Assembly (NCBI GenBank): GCA_034437215.1
Contig: DAOTVC010000039.1
Location: 86,692 to 150,691 of the forward strand
Direction: 5' to 3'
DNA: 64,000 bases
From: DAOTVC01 sp034437215
GTDB taxonomy: Bacteria; Chloroflexota; Anaerolineae; B4-G1; SLSP01
Shown: positions 57,255 through 64,000 of the stretch, in pieces
Layout of the letters: each line of letters starts with the position of its first letter
How positions within the stretch are numbered: the first letter of the stretch is position 1
Translations under genes and position numbers: made by a program
Notes under the pieces: model-generated
What the model was told of the DNA's origin: nothing
The model's database searches: none
The model's input: only the letters and a program-made list of their open reading frames with translations

Positions 57255-59111
57255 CTACCGCCAGAGCTCCCCGACGTTCTCAGAGATGAGATAGATGCCG
57301 GCGATGAGCACCAGAATGACGACGATCGTCCAGAAGAACTCGAAGAGGAGGATGAGGGCGGCCACCAACGCAAGAGCGCCGGACACGCTGGAGATGAGAC
57401 GTTGAAGACGGCCCCGAAAGCCCGCCTCGATGAAGACGAAGAAGATCAGCAGGACGATCAGCCCGCCGATGAGGTGCTCGCGCGAGAAGATGGCGAGGGC
57501 CACGAAGCCCACCAGGAGCAGGCCGATGCTCAAGGCGGCCCACACCTCGGCGACGCGCCCCATGCGCAGCTGCTGCTCGGTCGCCGGGGCGTGAACGCGC
57601 TTGACGTGGTCGCGAAGAGGGCCCCGGTAGCCCGCCGCGACCTTTCCCGCGTACTCATCGAGCACCTCCAACAGCGCAGCATCACCCCCTTGTTCCTCTC
57701 GCAGAGTCGCCAGCTCTTGGGAGAGCTGCGCGATCCGCTCCCGGTGGGCGGCATAGGCCACCTGGAGGTGCGGGTGACCCCGCATCGCCTCCGTTTCAAT
57801 GCCCAGGCCTCTCAGCGTCCGGCTCTGGACATCGATCTCCCGGGCCCGCTCCGCCTGCCGCGTCACGAGGGCGTCCCGGCGCGCTTCCACGCGGTCGACG
57901 AGGGCCTCGGGCGGCGGCAGCTTGTCCAGACCGGCCCAGCCGAGGGGATCGTACCAGGCGCGACGCAGGGTGCCGTCACGGTCGTAGAGGGGACCTGCCG
58001 GTGCATCCTCCCCCGAGACGAAGTCCTCGGCGTAGAGCCCCCACAGCCCCCGATAGTTGAGCGCCCAGCCGGGCAGGGGCGCCATCAGCAGGCCCGGCTC
58101 CGCCCACTCGGCGCCCTGTCCCGGCCCGATGGAGAAGCCGTCGCCCCGCGCATAGTCGACGAAGGGGATGCGGAAGATATTGAAGCCTCCCTCATTCTGC
58201 AGGGCCAGATCCTCCTCGTAGACCTGCTTGAGCACCCCGCGCCACCACTCCTTGAGCCTCTCGGTGATGCGGACCAGGGGGGCGAGGAAACCGATCTCGA
58301 TCTCCGCCAGGTACTCCCCCGGTGCGTAGTAGCTGGCGTGGGAACCGGCTCCCGCGTAGATGACGGGGTGCTCGCCCGCCTTCTCGACCTCGGGATCGTC
58401 CCAGCGGCGGCGCAGGTCGTCGCCCTCGAAGTCGTGAGAGGCGTAGGCTACCCACGCCGGCTCCACCTCCCCATCGCTCCTGTCGTAGAGGTAGATGCAG
58501 ATCTGCTCCCAGTCGCCCTCGTGATCGTTGACGCCGAAGAAGCCCGAGCGCCAGTTGTTGAAGGCGTAGAAGAACCAGTACTGGAGGATGATCCACCCCT
58601 CCTGGCGAACGACGCGCCCGTAATAGCGGTAGTCGGCACCGTTGTCCCAGAGCTTCTCGTAAGCCAGGGCAGCTGCCGCAGCGGTGTCACCCGGTACCCG
58701 ACCGCGTGCCAACAGGGAGATGGAGAAGATGGCGTCGATGAAGCGGGAGAGGTAGCCCACCCGCGCCAGGCGCCCCATCCCCGCCCGGAAGACGTCCAGA
58801 TCCTCCTGATGGGCGAAGCCCTCCCGCACCCGCTTCACTTCGTAGGCGGCGAGCTCGGCGATGTTCAGAGGCTCGATGAACTGCATGAAGAGCACACTAT
58901 CGAAGTCGTGGACGCGCTGCTCCCCCAGATTCTCCGGCGTCAGTTTCCCCTCAGGCAGCAGGCAGGTCGCCTCCTCGTAGGGGCCCTTTACCCAGAGGCT
59001 GGAGCTGCGGATGTAGGGCTCGACGTCCATGGGCAAGAAGCGTTCACCCCGCGTGTAGCGAATCACGGGCTCGAAACGACGGAGGAGCTCCAGCTCGTAA
59101 CGTCTGTTCAT
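57255..59111 (-). CDS. Vps62-like (DUF946) protein with C-terminal membrane domain
   Basis: A 618-aa protein. Residues ~60-420 contain the Vps62-like signature block: NDHEGDWEQICIYL, ASHDFEGDDLRRRWDD, HPVIYAGAGSHASYYAPGEYL, and a later GPGQGAEWAE. A coiled segment (RVEARRDALVTRQAERAREI ... YAAHRERIAQLSQELATLREEQ) leads to four hydrophobic C-terminal helices. Vps62 proteins are known in fungi and plants and occasionally bacteria; the function is unclear. The start overlaps the membrane protein gene upstream by four bases (ATGA). Confidence 0.75.
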   Translation of the reverse strand: MNRRYELELLRRFEPVIRYTRGERFLPMDVEPYIRSSSLWVKGPYEEATCLLPEGKLTPENLGEQRVHDFDSVLFMQFIEPLNIAELAAYEVKRVREGFAHQEDLDVFRAGMGRLARVGYLSRFIDAIFSISLLARGRVPGDTAAAAALAYEKLWDNGADYRYYGRVVRQEGWIILQYWFFYAFNNWRSGFFGVNDHEGDWEQICIYLYDRSDGEVEPAWVAYASHDFEGDDLRRRWDDPEVEKAGEHPVIYAGAGSHASYYAPGEYLAEIEIGFLAPLVRITERLKEWWRGVLKQVYEEDLALQNEGGFNIFRIPFVDYARGDGFSIGPGQGAEWAEPGLLMAPLPGWALNYRGLWGLYAEDFVSGEDAPAGPLYDRDGTLRRAWYDPLGWAGLDKLPPPEALVDRVEARRDALVTRQAERAREIDVQSRTLRGLGIETEAMRGHPHLQVAYAAHRERIAQLSQELATLREEQGGDAALLEVLDEYAGKVAAGYRGPLRDHVKRVHAPATEQQLRMGRVAEVWAALSIGLLLVGFVALAIFSREHLIGGLIVLLIFFVFIEAGFRGRLQRLISSVSGALALVAALILLFEFFWTIVVILVLIAGIYLISENVGELWR

Positions 59112-59602
59112 CGGGCCCTCGAGTAAGGTGCGTGGGGGGCGGAGCGGGTACGAAAGGTCAGCTGCACGTCCGTGTGATTCAGATAGATGACCATGAAGAT
59201 ACCGTAAGCCATGATGAAATAGAGGAGGTAGAAGAGGTAGGACAGCGCCACCTCCTCGACGTACTCCATAGCGTTGCCCATGTAGAGGTAGATGCAGACG
59301 AAGAGGGTCATCCCCTGGATCAACATGGCGAGGACCCAGGCCCGGGGACGCAGGTGGAAGAAGAGCGGGGCGGTGATCAGGGCCAGGAGGGCGAGGAAGG
59401 CCGCGGTCACGGCCACCCCCAGATTGGCCGAGATCTCGTAGCCGAAGATGGGCACCTCCCAGGTCCAGATCAAGGCCTCGGTGGTGAAGAAGAGGAGGGC
59501 GCTCGTTCCTCCGAGGATCAACGCTTCGAGCAGCAGCAGGAGGCTCAGCGCCGTCACGGCCCAGGGGCGGCGCTTGCGAAGGGGGGCCTTCTTCGCTGCC
59601 AT
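59108..59602 (-). CDS. Four-helix membrane protein, unknown
   Basis: A 164-aa protein with a basic N-terminus (AAKKAPLRKRRPW) and four membrane helices. ATG at 59602 is one base past the FAH-gene stop (TGAGATG), so they are coupled. A four-base overlap links it to the Vps62-like gene, suggesting the two products act together in the membrane. No family is recognised. Confidence 0.75.
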   Translation of the reverse strand: MAAKKAPLRKRRPWAVTALSLLLLLEALILGGTSALLFFTTEALIWTWEVPIFGYEISANLGVAVTAAFLALLALITAPLFFHLRPRAWVLAMLIQGMTLFVCIYLYMGNAMEYVEEVALSYLFYLLYFIMAYGIFMVIYLNHTDVQLTFRTRSAPHAPYSRAR

Positions 59603-59603
59603 C

Positions 59604-60374
59604 TCAGCCCTCGACCACCCGGTTGCCCAGGAGCCCCACATCTTCGACCTCCACCTCCACCTCGTCGCCCGGTCGCAGGGGACCCACGCCGCTGGGCGTG
59701 CCCGTCAGGATGACGTCGCCCGGCTCCAGGGTCATCACGGCGGTAACGTAAGCGATGATCTCCGGGATGGAGAAGACCATCTGGGAGGTGTTGCCCCGCT
59801 GGCGGACCTCCCCGTTCACCCGGCAGAGGACCTCCAGGCTCTCGAGCTGCGAAGGCGCCAGGTGGGTCGCGATGGCGGGACCCAGAGGGCAGAAGGTGTC
59901 GAAGCTCTTGGAACGCGCCCACTGCCCGTCCTTACGCTGCAGGTCCCGCGCCGTGACGTCGTTAGCGCCGGTGACGCCCAGCAGCACATCCCAGGCGTCG
60001 GCTGCCGCGACGTGCCGGCAGCGCCGCCCGATGACGAGGGTCAGCTCCGCCTCGTGCTCCACCCGCTCGGAGAGGGCAGGCAGCACGATGGCACTACCGG
60101 GATCCTGCACGCTGCTGGGCGCCTTGAGGAAGATCAGGGGCTCCTTGGGCACCTCGGCATCGTGCTCCTCGGCGTGAGCGACGTAGTTGCGCCCCAGGGC
60201 CACAATCTTGCCGGGCACCACCGGCGCGAGGAGCTCGACCTGCTCCAGGGGCGCCACCAGAAGGCCGCGGGTGAAATGATCGAAGGGTGGATGGCCCACC
60301 GCTTCATAGATCTGCCCATCCTCCAATACCCCGTAGTTGGGGAAGGGCAGCGCTTGGTATCGAACGATTAGCAT
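59604..60374 (-). CDS. Fumarylacetoacetate hydrolase-family protein
   Basis: A 256-aa FAH-fold protein. The metal-binding Glu/Glu/Asp lie in EHEAELTLVIGRR and TGANDVTARDLQR; the fold motif IVALGRNYVAHAEEH and LEPGDVILTGTPSGVGPL are typical of 2-hydroxyhepta-2,4-diene-1,7-dioate isomerase/acylpyruvase-type enzymes. The exact substrate is unknown. ATG at 60374 follows GAGGTGA; the GTG frame start at 60383 would lie in the RBS. Confidence 0.9.
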   Translation of the reverse strand: MLIVRYQALPFPNYGVLEDGQIYEAVGHPPFDHFTRGLLVAPLEQVELLAPVVPGKIVALGRNYVAHAEEHDAEVPKEPLIFLKAPSSVQDPGSAIVLPALSERVEHEAELTLVIGRRCRHVAAADAWDVLLGVTGANDVTARDLQRKDGQWARSKSFDTFCPLGPAIATHLAPSQLESLEVLCRVNGEVRQRGNTSQMVFSIPEIIAYVTAVMTLEPGDVILTGTPSGVGPLRPGDEVEVEVEDVGLLGNRVVEG

Positions 60375-60419
60375 CTTTGTCACCTCGAGCAGTCAGGTAG
60401 TCGTTTGGTCTGCAGTCGT

Positions 60420-60538
60420 ATGGTCAAGTTGCCGGCAGTCAAAGGATGGTAACAGAATCGAGAATCAGAGAATCGGGCAATCAGCACTCTACAAATCCCT
60501 GATCCCTGGTCCCTAATCCCCAGTCCCTGATCCCTCTA
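60420..60538. repeat. Heptanucleotide array that supplies the end of the 60513 gene
   Basis: Period-7 units TGATCCC, TGGTCCC, TAATCCC, CAGTCCC, TGATCCC (with TGCAGTC/GTATGGT-like ones nearer 60404). The array runs into and supplies the last residues (EGSGTGD) and stop of the ASKHA-like gene. Confidence 0.7.
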
Positions 60539-61685
60539 CATCCGTAATCAGAACGAGGTCGGAAGCCAACGGGCGCAGGTCCTCCGCTTCAGCCGGAGGG
60601 AAGCCCACGCCTAATGCTGTGCCCACGACGATGACCGCCGCCTGCACCTCTCCGGCGTGGAGAGCAGCCGCCGCCGTCCCATCGTGGATAAAGCGCACCC
60701 GCACCCCACGACCCGTCCGTGCTGCGACGGCACCTTCCACGAGCGGGCGCACGTCGATGGTGAGCCGGCTCATGCGGGCGTAGATCCCATTCCCCAGCAG
60801 CCGTCCCCCCTCCACGTAGGCGGCGACGCTGAGGACGAGGTCGGTGCCCGCAGCCCCGCTCTCCTGGAGCGTTCGCGCAACCACCTCGCCGACGAAGTCG
60901 AGCACCTCCTGAGGATCGATCTCCGCCGCCGCCCGCGGCTCGTTGTGCATCTCCCAGGGCGCGGGAATCGGGTCTAGGCTCCGCACCTGGGTGATGGTCC
61001 CGTCCACCAGCCCGAGATGTGCGCGTTTCACCGCCGTGTGTCCGAAATCGCAGACGACGGCATCCGGTTGCGCGGCAGACAGGTAGCGCGCCGCTCCGTA
61101 GAGAGCCAGGTCCCCGCGGTAAGGGGTGACATCGATCTCCAAGACGCCGTCGCAGCCCAGATTCTCCAGGTGGGCACGCGCCTCGCCGATCACCCGCCGG
61201 CCCAGCTCCCCGCTCATCACCCCGCCCCCGAACCAGACGCGGCGAATGGACCGCCAGCGCTCCCAATCGGTGTCCTCCCAGTCGGGGCGCGCCTCCCGGT
61301 TGATCCGGTCCCCCCGGTGGAGGGTCAGCAGGATGTAGGCGAGATTACGCCCCAGGCGCCGAGCGATAACCTCTGCCGCGCCCCGCCGCTCTTCACGAGC
61401 AGAGCTCAACGCTCCGTCGACGAGCAGCGGCACGCGGCGTCTCGCCACGTCGAAGGGCTGAGCGGGATCGAGATTCAAGGCGGGGGCATGCTCCTGTGCG
61501 TAAGCCAGGATGGCCTCCGGTGAGAGAAGATTGTAGGCGCGCCGCCCCCGCACCTCCTCGTCGAGCGGCAATCCTGGCAGATCGACAATCGCAACCCGGT
61601 TCACGGAGACGTGAGGTGGGGTGAAGGGGATGGCGGGCCCTTCGGCGACGTAACCGCCCTTCAGACGGTCCTGGCTCCTCTCCAC
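60513..61685 (-). CDS. ASKHA-fold (ROK/hydantoinase-like) protein, unknown
   Basis: A 390-aa protein. VCDFGHTAVKRAHL resembles the first phosphate loop of ASKHA ATPases (D-G-H-T); FIHDGTAAAALHAG followed by AAVIVVGTALGVGF resembles the second phosphate loop and adenosine motif. I cannot name the substrate. The N-terminal segment (to ~190) is atypical. The C-terminal residues come from a heptanucleotide repeat array, so the natural end may be lost. Confidence 0.65.
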   Translation of the reverse strand: MERSQDRLKGGYVAEGPAIPFTPPHVSVNRVAIVDLPGLPLDEEVRGRRAYNLLSPEAILAYAQEHAPALNLDPAQPFDVARRRVPLLVDGALSSAREERRGAAEVIARRLGRNLAYILLTLHRGDRINREARPDWEDTDWERWRSIRRVWFGGGVMSGELGRRVIGEARAHLENLGCDGVLEIDVTPYRGDLALYGAARYLSAAQPDAVVCDFGHTAVKRAHLGLVDGTITQVRSLDPIPAPWEMHNEPRAAAEIDPQEVLDFVGEVVARTLQESGAAGTDLVLSVAAYVEGGRLLGNGIYARMSRLTIDVRPLVEGAVAARTGRGVRVRFIHDGTAAAALHAGEVQAAVIVVGTALGVGFPPAEAEDLRPLASDLVLITDVEGSGTGD

Positions 61686-61760
61686 CCTGACCTCCTCTTT
61701 ACTTTTGAAACGCCTTTAGTATAGTGAGCTTCGTGGAGATGATCAAATGATCATCAGCCG

Positions 61761-62330
61761 GTGACCCTCAATCTATGGAAGATCTTGAAGAAGATGGCAA
61801 CCTCACCGAGTGAAGCCCTCCCCCGTCCACTCCGGACAGTCGATGGGTTGTGGCTCCTGGCCTACCCCATCTACCAACTCTTGGGCACCTTCCGCCACGA
61901 ATCAGCGCACGCCCTCGTGGCCCTGCTGGAAGGCGCCGCGATCGCGGAGTTCGTCTTTTGGCCTACCTTCGCCGAGGGAGGTGGTATCCGTTGGGGATAC
62001 GTGCGCTGGCAGGGAGAGGTCAGCTGGCTCTCCCTGGCGGCTCCCTACGTCCTCGACCTACTCACCTTCGCCCTCGGTCTCTGGATCTGCCGGCGTTCCA
62101 CCTTCAAACGGCGCTGGATCTGGCTCAATGTCGTCGTTCTCACCGTCCTCTCGCCCCTGGCAAACTCCCTCTACAACTACGCCGGAGGGCTGCGCAACGG
62201 GACGAACGACGTGGGCCGCCTCCTGCGCCTTCTCCCCGATGGTCCGGTCCACGCCTACTTCATCGTGACCCTCACGCTCTACGTCGTAGGTCTCGTCGTA
62301 CTCTTTCGGCGGAGGAGGAAAGAATGGTAG
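61761..62330 (+). CDS. Putative M50-like membrane metalloprotease
   Basis: A 189-aa membrane protein with about five helices. FRHESAHALVALL carries an HExxH motif at the start of a helix, as in site-2-type or M50B peptidases. GRLLRLLPDGPVHAYF near the C-terminus could supply a third ligand, uncertain. Starts possible: GTG at 61761 or ATG at 61794 (removes 11 residues); the latter gives a basic soluble N-terminus. Confidence 0.55.
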   Translation: MTLNLWKILKKMATSPSEALPRPLRTVDGLWLLAYPIYQLLGTFRHESAHALVALLEGAAIAEFVFWPTFAEGGGIRWGYVRWQGEVSWLSLAAPYVLDLLTFALGLWICRRSTFKRRWIWLNVVVLTVLSPLANSLYNYAGGLRNGTNDVGRLLRLLPDGPVHAYFIVTLTLYVVGLVVLFRRRRKEW

Positions 62331-62360
62331 CATTCGTCACAGCTTCATAGAAAGACAACT

Positions 62361-62501
62361 ATGCGGAAGAAGGGCCAACCGCTCGGTTACCTGGGCTTCC
62401 TGGGACTGTTTAGTATACCCGGCATCATGGGCATCCTGCGCGGTGACCCTCGTCACCACTCGCTCTTACTGCTCTTCGCCCTCTTTCGTCTGCGTCACTG
62501 A
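62361..62501 (+). CDS. Small membrane protein (DUF3796-like N-terminus)
   Basis: A 46-aa frame: MRKKGQPLGYLGFLGLFSIP, then a Gly/Leu-rich helix. The KKxPLGYLGFLG pattern is like small DUF3796-type proteins. Convergent with the nucleotidyltransferase gene and overlapping its stop by seven bases. RBS is weak. Confidence 0.5.
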   Translation: MRKKGQPLGYLGFLGLFSIPGIMGILRGDPRHHSLLLLFALFRLRH

Positions 62502-63625
62502 TCCCACAGGAACCGCCGCAGCGCCTCCCGGCTCTCGAGGACGTTGAGGGCCACGCCGTGCGCCTCCAGCCAGGCGCGAACCCGCTCGTCGAGCCGTCGC
62601 ACCTGTCGGGCCAGCGCGTCAAGATCACCCCGCAGCGCCGGTTCGAAGAGATCGGGGAAGCCCGCCTCTCTGTAGCCGCGGTCGACCTCGCCCAGCAGGT
62701 TGAACTCGGCTCCGTAGAAGCCCCGTTCGACCTCGTTCATGGCCTGCGAGAGCTCCTCCTGGAGCTGGAAGGCGGCGCTCCTCGCCGCCCGCAGCTTCCC
62801 CCGTTCGCAGGCCGACAGCACCTTCTGCACGTACTCGAAGACGAAGGGGTAGAAGTCTGCGAAGACCGCGCCGGGCTGCTTGGGCTGCGCGACCGACGCT
62901 TGAACCTCCAGAAGGAGAGTGCGCAGCTCCCGTACCAGCCCCTCGGCGTCAGAGAGGACCCGCTCGCCCTCCCGGGAGGTCAGGAGTCCCTCCACCCGCG
63001 CCTCGAAGTCAGGGGGCTGCTGAGGTAGAGCGAAGACCTCGGGCCAATTCGCTCCCCACCCACGGCTGAAGTAGGTCTGGTTGAGGAGGGCCAGGCAGTT
63101 CACCACGGCGTAGAGAAACTTGTGCGCTTCGAGGGAGATCTCCGCCGCGCTCCCCCCACTCACGGCGAGGCGCAGCTGACCCCACGCGAAGTGCACCTCC
63201 TTGAAGGCCTCCAGCGCCCGCGCCACCATCTCTCCCCGGCACTCGGGCCGGCTGAGGGCGCCGATGCGCGCCTGGAGCGCCTCGAATCTCGCCAGATCTG
63301 CGGGTGAGCGATGATGAAGCACCCGGGCATCGGCGATGAGCGACGCGGAGACGGCCCAGGGGCGGCCCGAGCGGGCGTCGGCGATCCCCTCGGCGAAGCT
63401 CCAGGAGATGGGCCAGAAGTCGTAAGGGAGACCATCGAGGACGAACTGGCTGGAGAGTGCTCCCGCCTGCCCCTCGTCGGGGATGTAGAAGAGGTCCAGG
63501 TCGGAGGTGGGCGTGGACCGCCCCTTCGCATAGGAGCCGTAGTAGGCGATGATCGCAATCACGTCGCCGTAGGTCTCCACGGCGTGCTCCACCAGAATCT
63601 CGGCAACCTCGAAGACGTCGCTCAT
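62495..63625 (-). CDS. Nucleotidyltransferase-domain protein
   Basis: A 376-aa protein. The N-terminal domain has the polymerase-beta-fold signature YGSYAKGRSTPTSDLDLFYI (GS with a DxD) as in kanamycin nucleotidyltransferase or MNT-type antitoxins. The remaining ~270 residues form helical bundles like those of HI0073/KNTase C-terminal domains (EISLEAHKFLYAVVNCLALLNQTYF). Activity could be drug inactivation or tRNA/protein AMPylation; unknown. RBS AGGAGG lies before the ATG. Confidence 0.8.
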   Translation of the reverse strand: MSDVFEVAEILVEHAVETYGDVIAIIAYYGSYAKGRSTPTSDLDLFYIPDEGQAGALSSQFVLDGLPYDFWPISWSFAEGIADARSGRPWAVSASLIADARVLHHRSPADLARFEALQARIGALSRPECRGEMVARALEAFKEVHFAWGQLRLAVSGGSAAEISLEAHKFLYAVVNCLALLNQTYFSRGWGANWPEVFALPQQPPDFEARVEGLLTSREGERVLSDAEGLVRELRTLLLEVQASVAQPKQPGAVFADFYPFVFEYVQKVLSACERGKLRAARSAAFQLQEELSQAMNEVERGFYGAEFNLLGEVDRGYREAGFPDLFEPALRGDLDALARQVRRLDERVRAWLEAHGVALNVLESREALRRFLWDQ

Positions 63626-63708
63626 CTCTCCTCCTAGGAAAACAAGGGAAATAGGGATTAGAAATCAGGGATCAGGGAAGCCGGTAGCAAGCCCCTATAA
63701 ATGGATAT

Positions 63709-63828
63709 GGGTGTCTTTCATCCAGTTGTGAGCCATCCGTGGCTGAAACGTAAAGCGTGAAACGTGGGGGCCTCACGGTTTACGTTTCACGCTTCACGCC
63801 TCGCTTTAACTCAAGTGAAACATACCCA
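63709..63828 (+). repeat. MITE-like element, family GGGTGTGTTTCA, copy 2
   Basis: 120 bases, ends GGGTGTCTTTCA and the complement of GGGTATGTTTCA. It is close to the reverse complement of 12738-12850, with a TAAAGCGTGAAACGTG ... CGTTTCACGCTTCACG palindrome inside. Confidence 0.8.
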
Positions 63829-63839
63829 ATTGATACGTT

Positions 63840-64000
63840 CTTAGGGTTCGTAAAAATATAACTTCCCGACATCTCTGGAGTTAGGATGAGACAACTCCTC
63901 CTGACTCGTTTGAGGGCTGTGCGCCTCAAGCACTTTCAGAAGTTCGTTACGCTCCCCAAGCACCCACCGTCGGGAAGTTGTTTTCTTACAGACGCTTAGG
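63840..64000 (-). repeat. MITE-like element, family with ~30-bp TIR, copy 2
   Basis: 161 bases starting CTTAGGGTTCGTAAAAATAT and ending in the complement of CCTAAGCGTCTGTAAGAAAA, both followed inwards by AACTTCCCGAC. It matches 56060-56219 in reverse orientation and may extend past the window edge. Confidence 0.8.

Larger units (their letters stand above)
63626..64000. other. Intergenic repeat cluster at the window's right edge
   Basis: 375 bases without a gene: a heptanucleotide array (63637-63682, units GGGATTA, GAAATCA, GGGATCA) followed by two MITE-like elements (63709-63828 and 63840-64000). Confidence 0.7.

Noticed and set aside
57402..59126. 574-codon plus-strand frame opposite the Vps62-like gene
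   Set aside because: Shadow of a well supported minus-strand gene.
1..64000. tRNA or rRNA genes
   Set aside because: I looked in the larger gaps and saw no cloverleaf-like or rRNA-like segments; a covariance search could still find a missed one.

Overview
The window is a GC-rich, gene-dense bacterial chromosome segment with about 60 protein genes. No rRNA, tRNA, CRISPR array or transposase gene is visible. The best guess for the host is a Chloroflexota (Anaerolineae-like) bacterium, perhaps a metagenome bin. The hints are several lipoproteins with Pro/Thr-rich linkers, a secreted protein with an FLPLIMK-type segment after the signal peptide, a DUF5107 lipoprotein, HEAT-repeat and DUF11 proteins, and canonical sigma-70 promoters with 17-bp spacers. 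This assignment is inference (about 0.6).

Layout. 1-6455 (minus): a partial RsmF-like rRNA methyltransferase, then a BMP-type nucleoside ABC importer (lipoprotein, double ATPase, two permeases). 6758-12543 (minus): a giant two-domain BMP lipoprotein, ClpC and RNase III. 12544-15200: MITE-like repeats around ttcA and a lone rfbB. 15199-17171: a secreted DUF11 protein, an FmdB zinc ribbon and an unknown acidic protein. 17271-26490 (minus): the most interesting block, a nine-gene carboxylic-acid operon. In transcription order it encodes a succinyl-CoA synthetase beta-like protein fused to a two-cluster ferredoxin, a succinyl-CoA synthetase alpha-like protein, a citryl-CoA lyase-like protein, an HD-like protein, two LeuC/LeuD-type hydro-lyase pairs and an isocitrate/isopropylmalate dehydrogenase. 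26648-30653 (minus): methylmalonyl-CoA mutase alpha, an FMN-binding protein and oligoendopeptidase F. 30822-33366 (minus): a membrane protein, a methyltransferase and a lipoprotein. 33516-37440 (plus): ribosomal protein S1-like, a zinc-ribbon membrane protein, Memo, AMMECR1 and DUF4870. 37524-39640 (minus): an ECF sigma factor and a B12-binding radical SAM protein. 39950-42867: a DUF5107 lipoprotein and a HEAT-repeat protein. 43149-50836 (plus): the nusA-rnpM-infB-rbfA-nrnA-truB-ribF information operon. 50979-63625: RRM and cold-shock proteins, DUF3592, EamA, a Cys/Met PLP enzyme, a winged-helix protein, an aldo/keto reductase, a Vps62-like membrane protein, an FAH-family protein, an ASKHA-like protein, a putative M50 protease and a nucleotidyltransferase.

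How it works together. The 17-26 kb operon has the parts to interconvert a tricarboxylate and its CoA thioester, cleave or form that thioester, isomerise it with two different Fe-S hydro-lyases and oxidatively decarboxylate it. This could be a citryl-CoA synthetase/lyase-type (reductive or reversed) TCA module, or an analogous path for methylcitrate or homocitrate. The fused ferredoxin has no obvious place in known versions.

Non-coding structure is rich. Degenerate heptanucleotide (period-7) repeat arrays sit in nearly every gap of that operon and have been captured into coding sequence. Four MITE-like inverted-repeat families are present, three of them in two or three copies.
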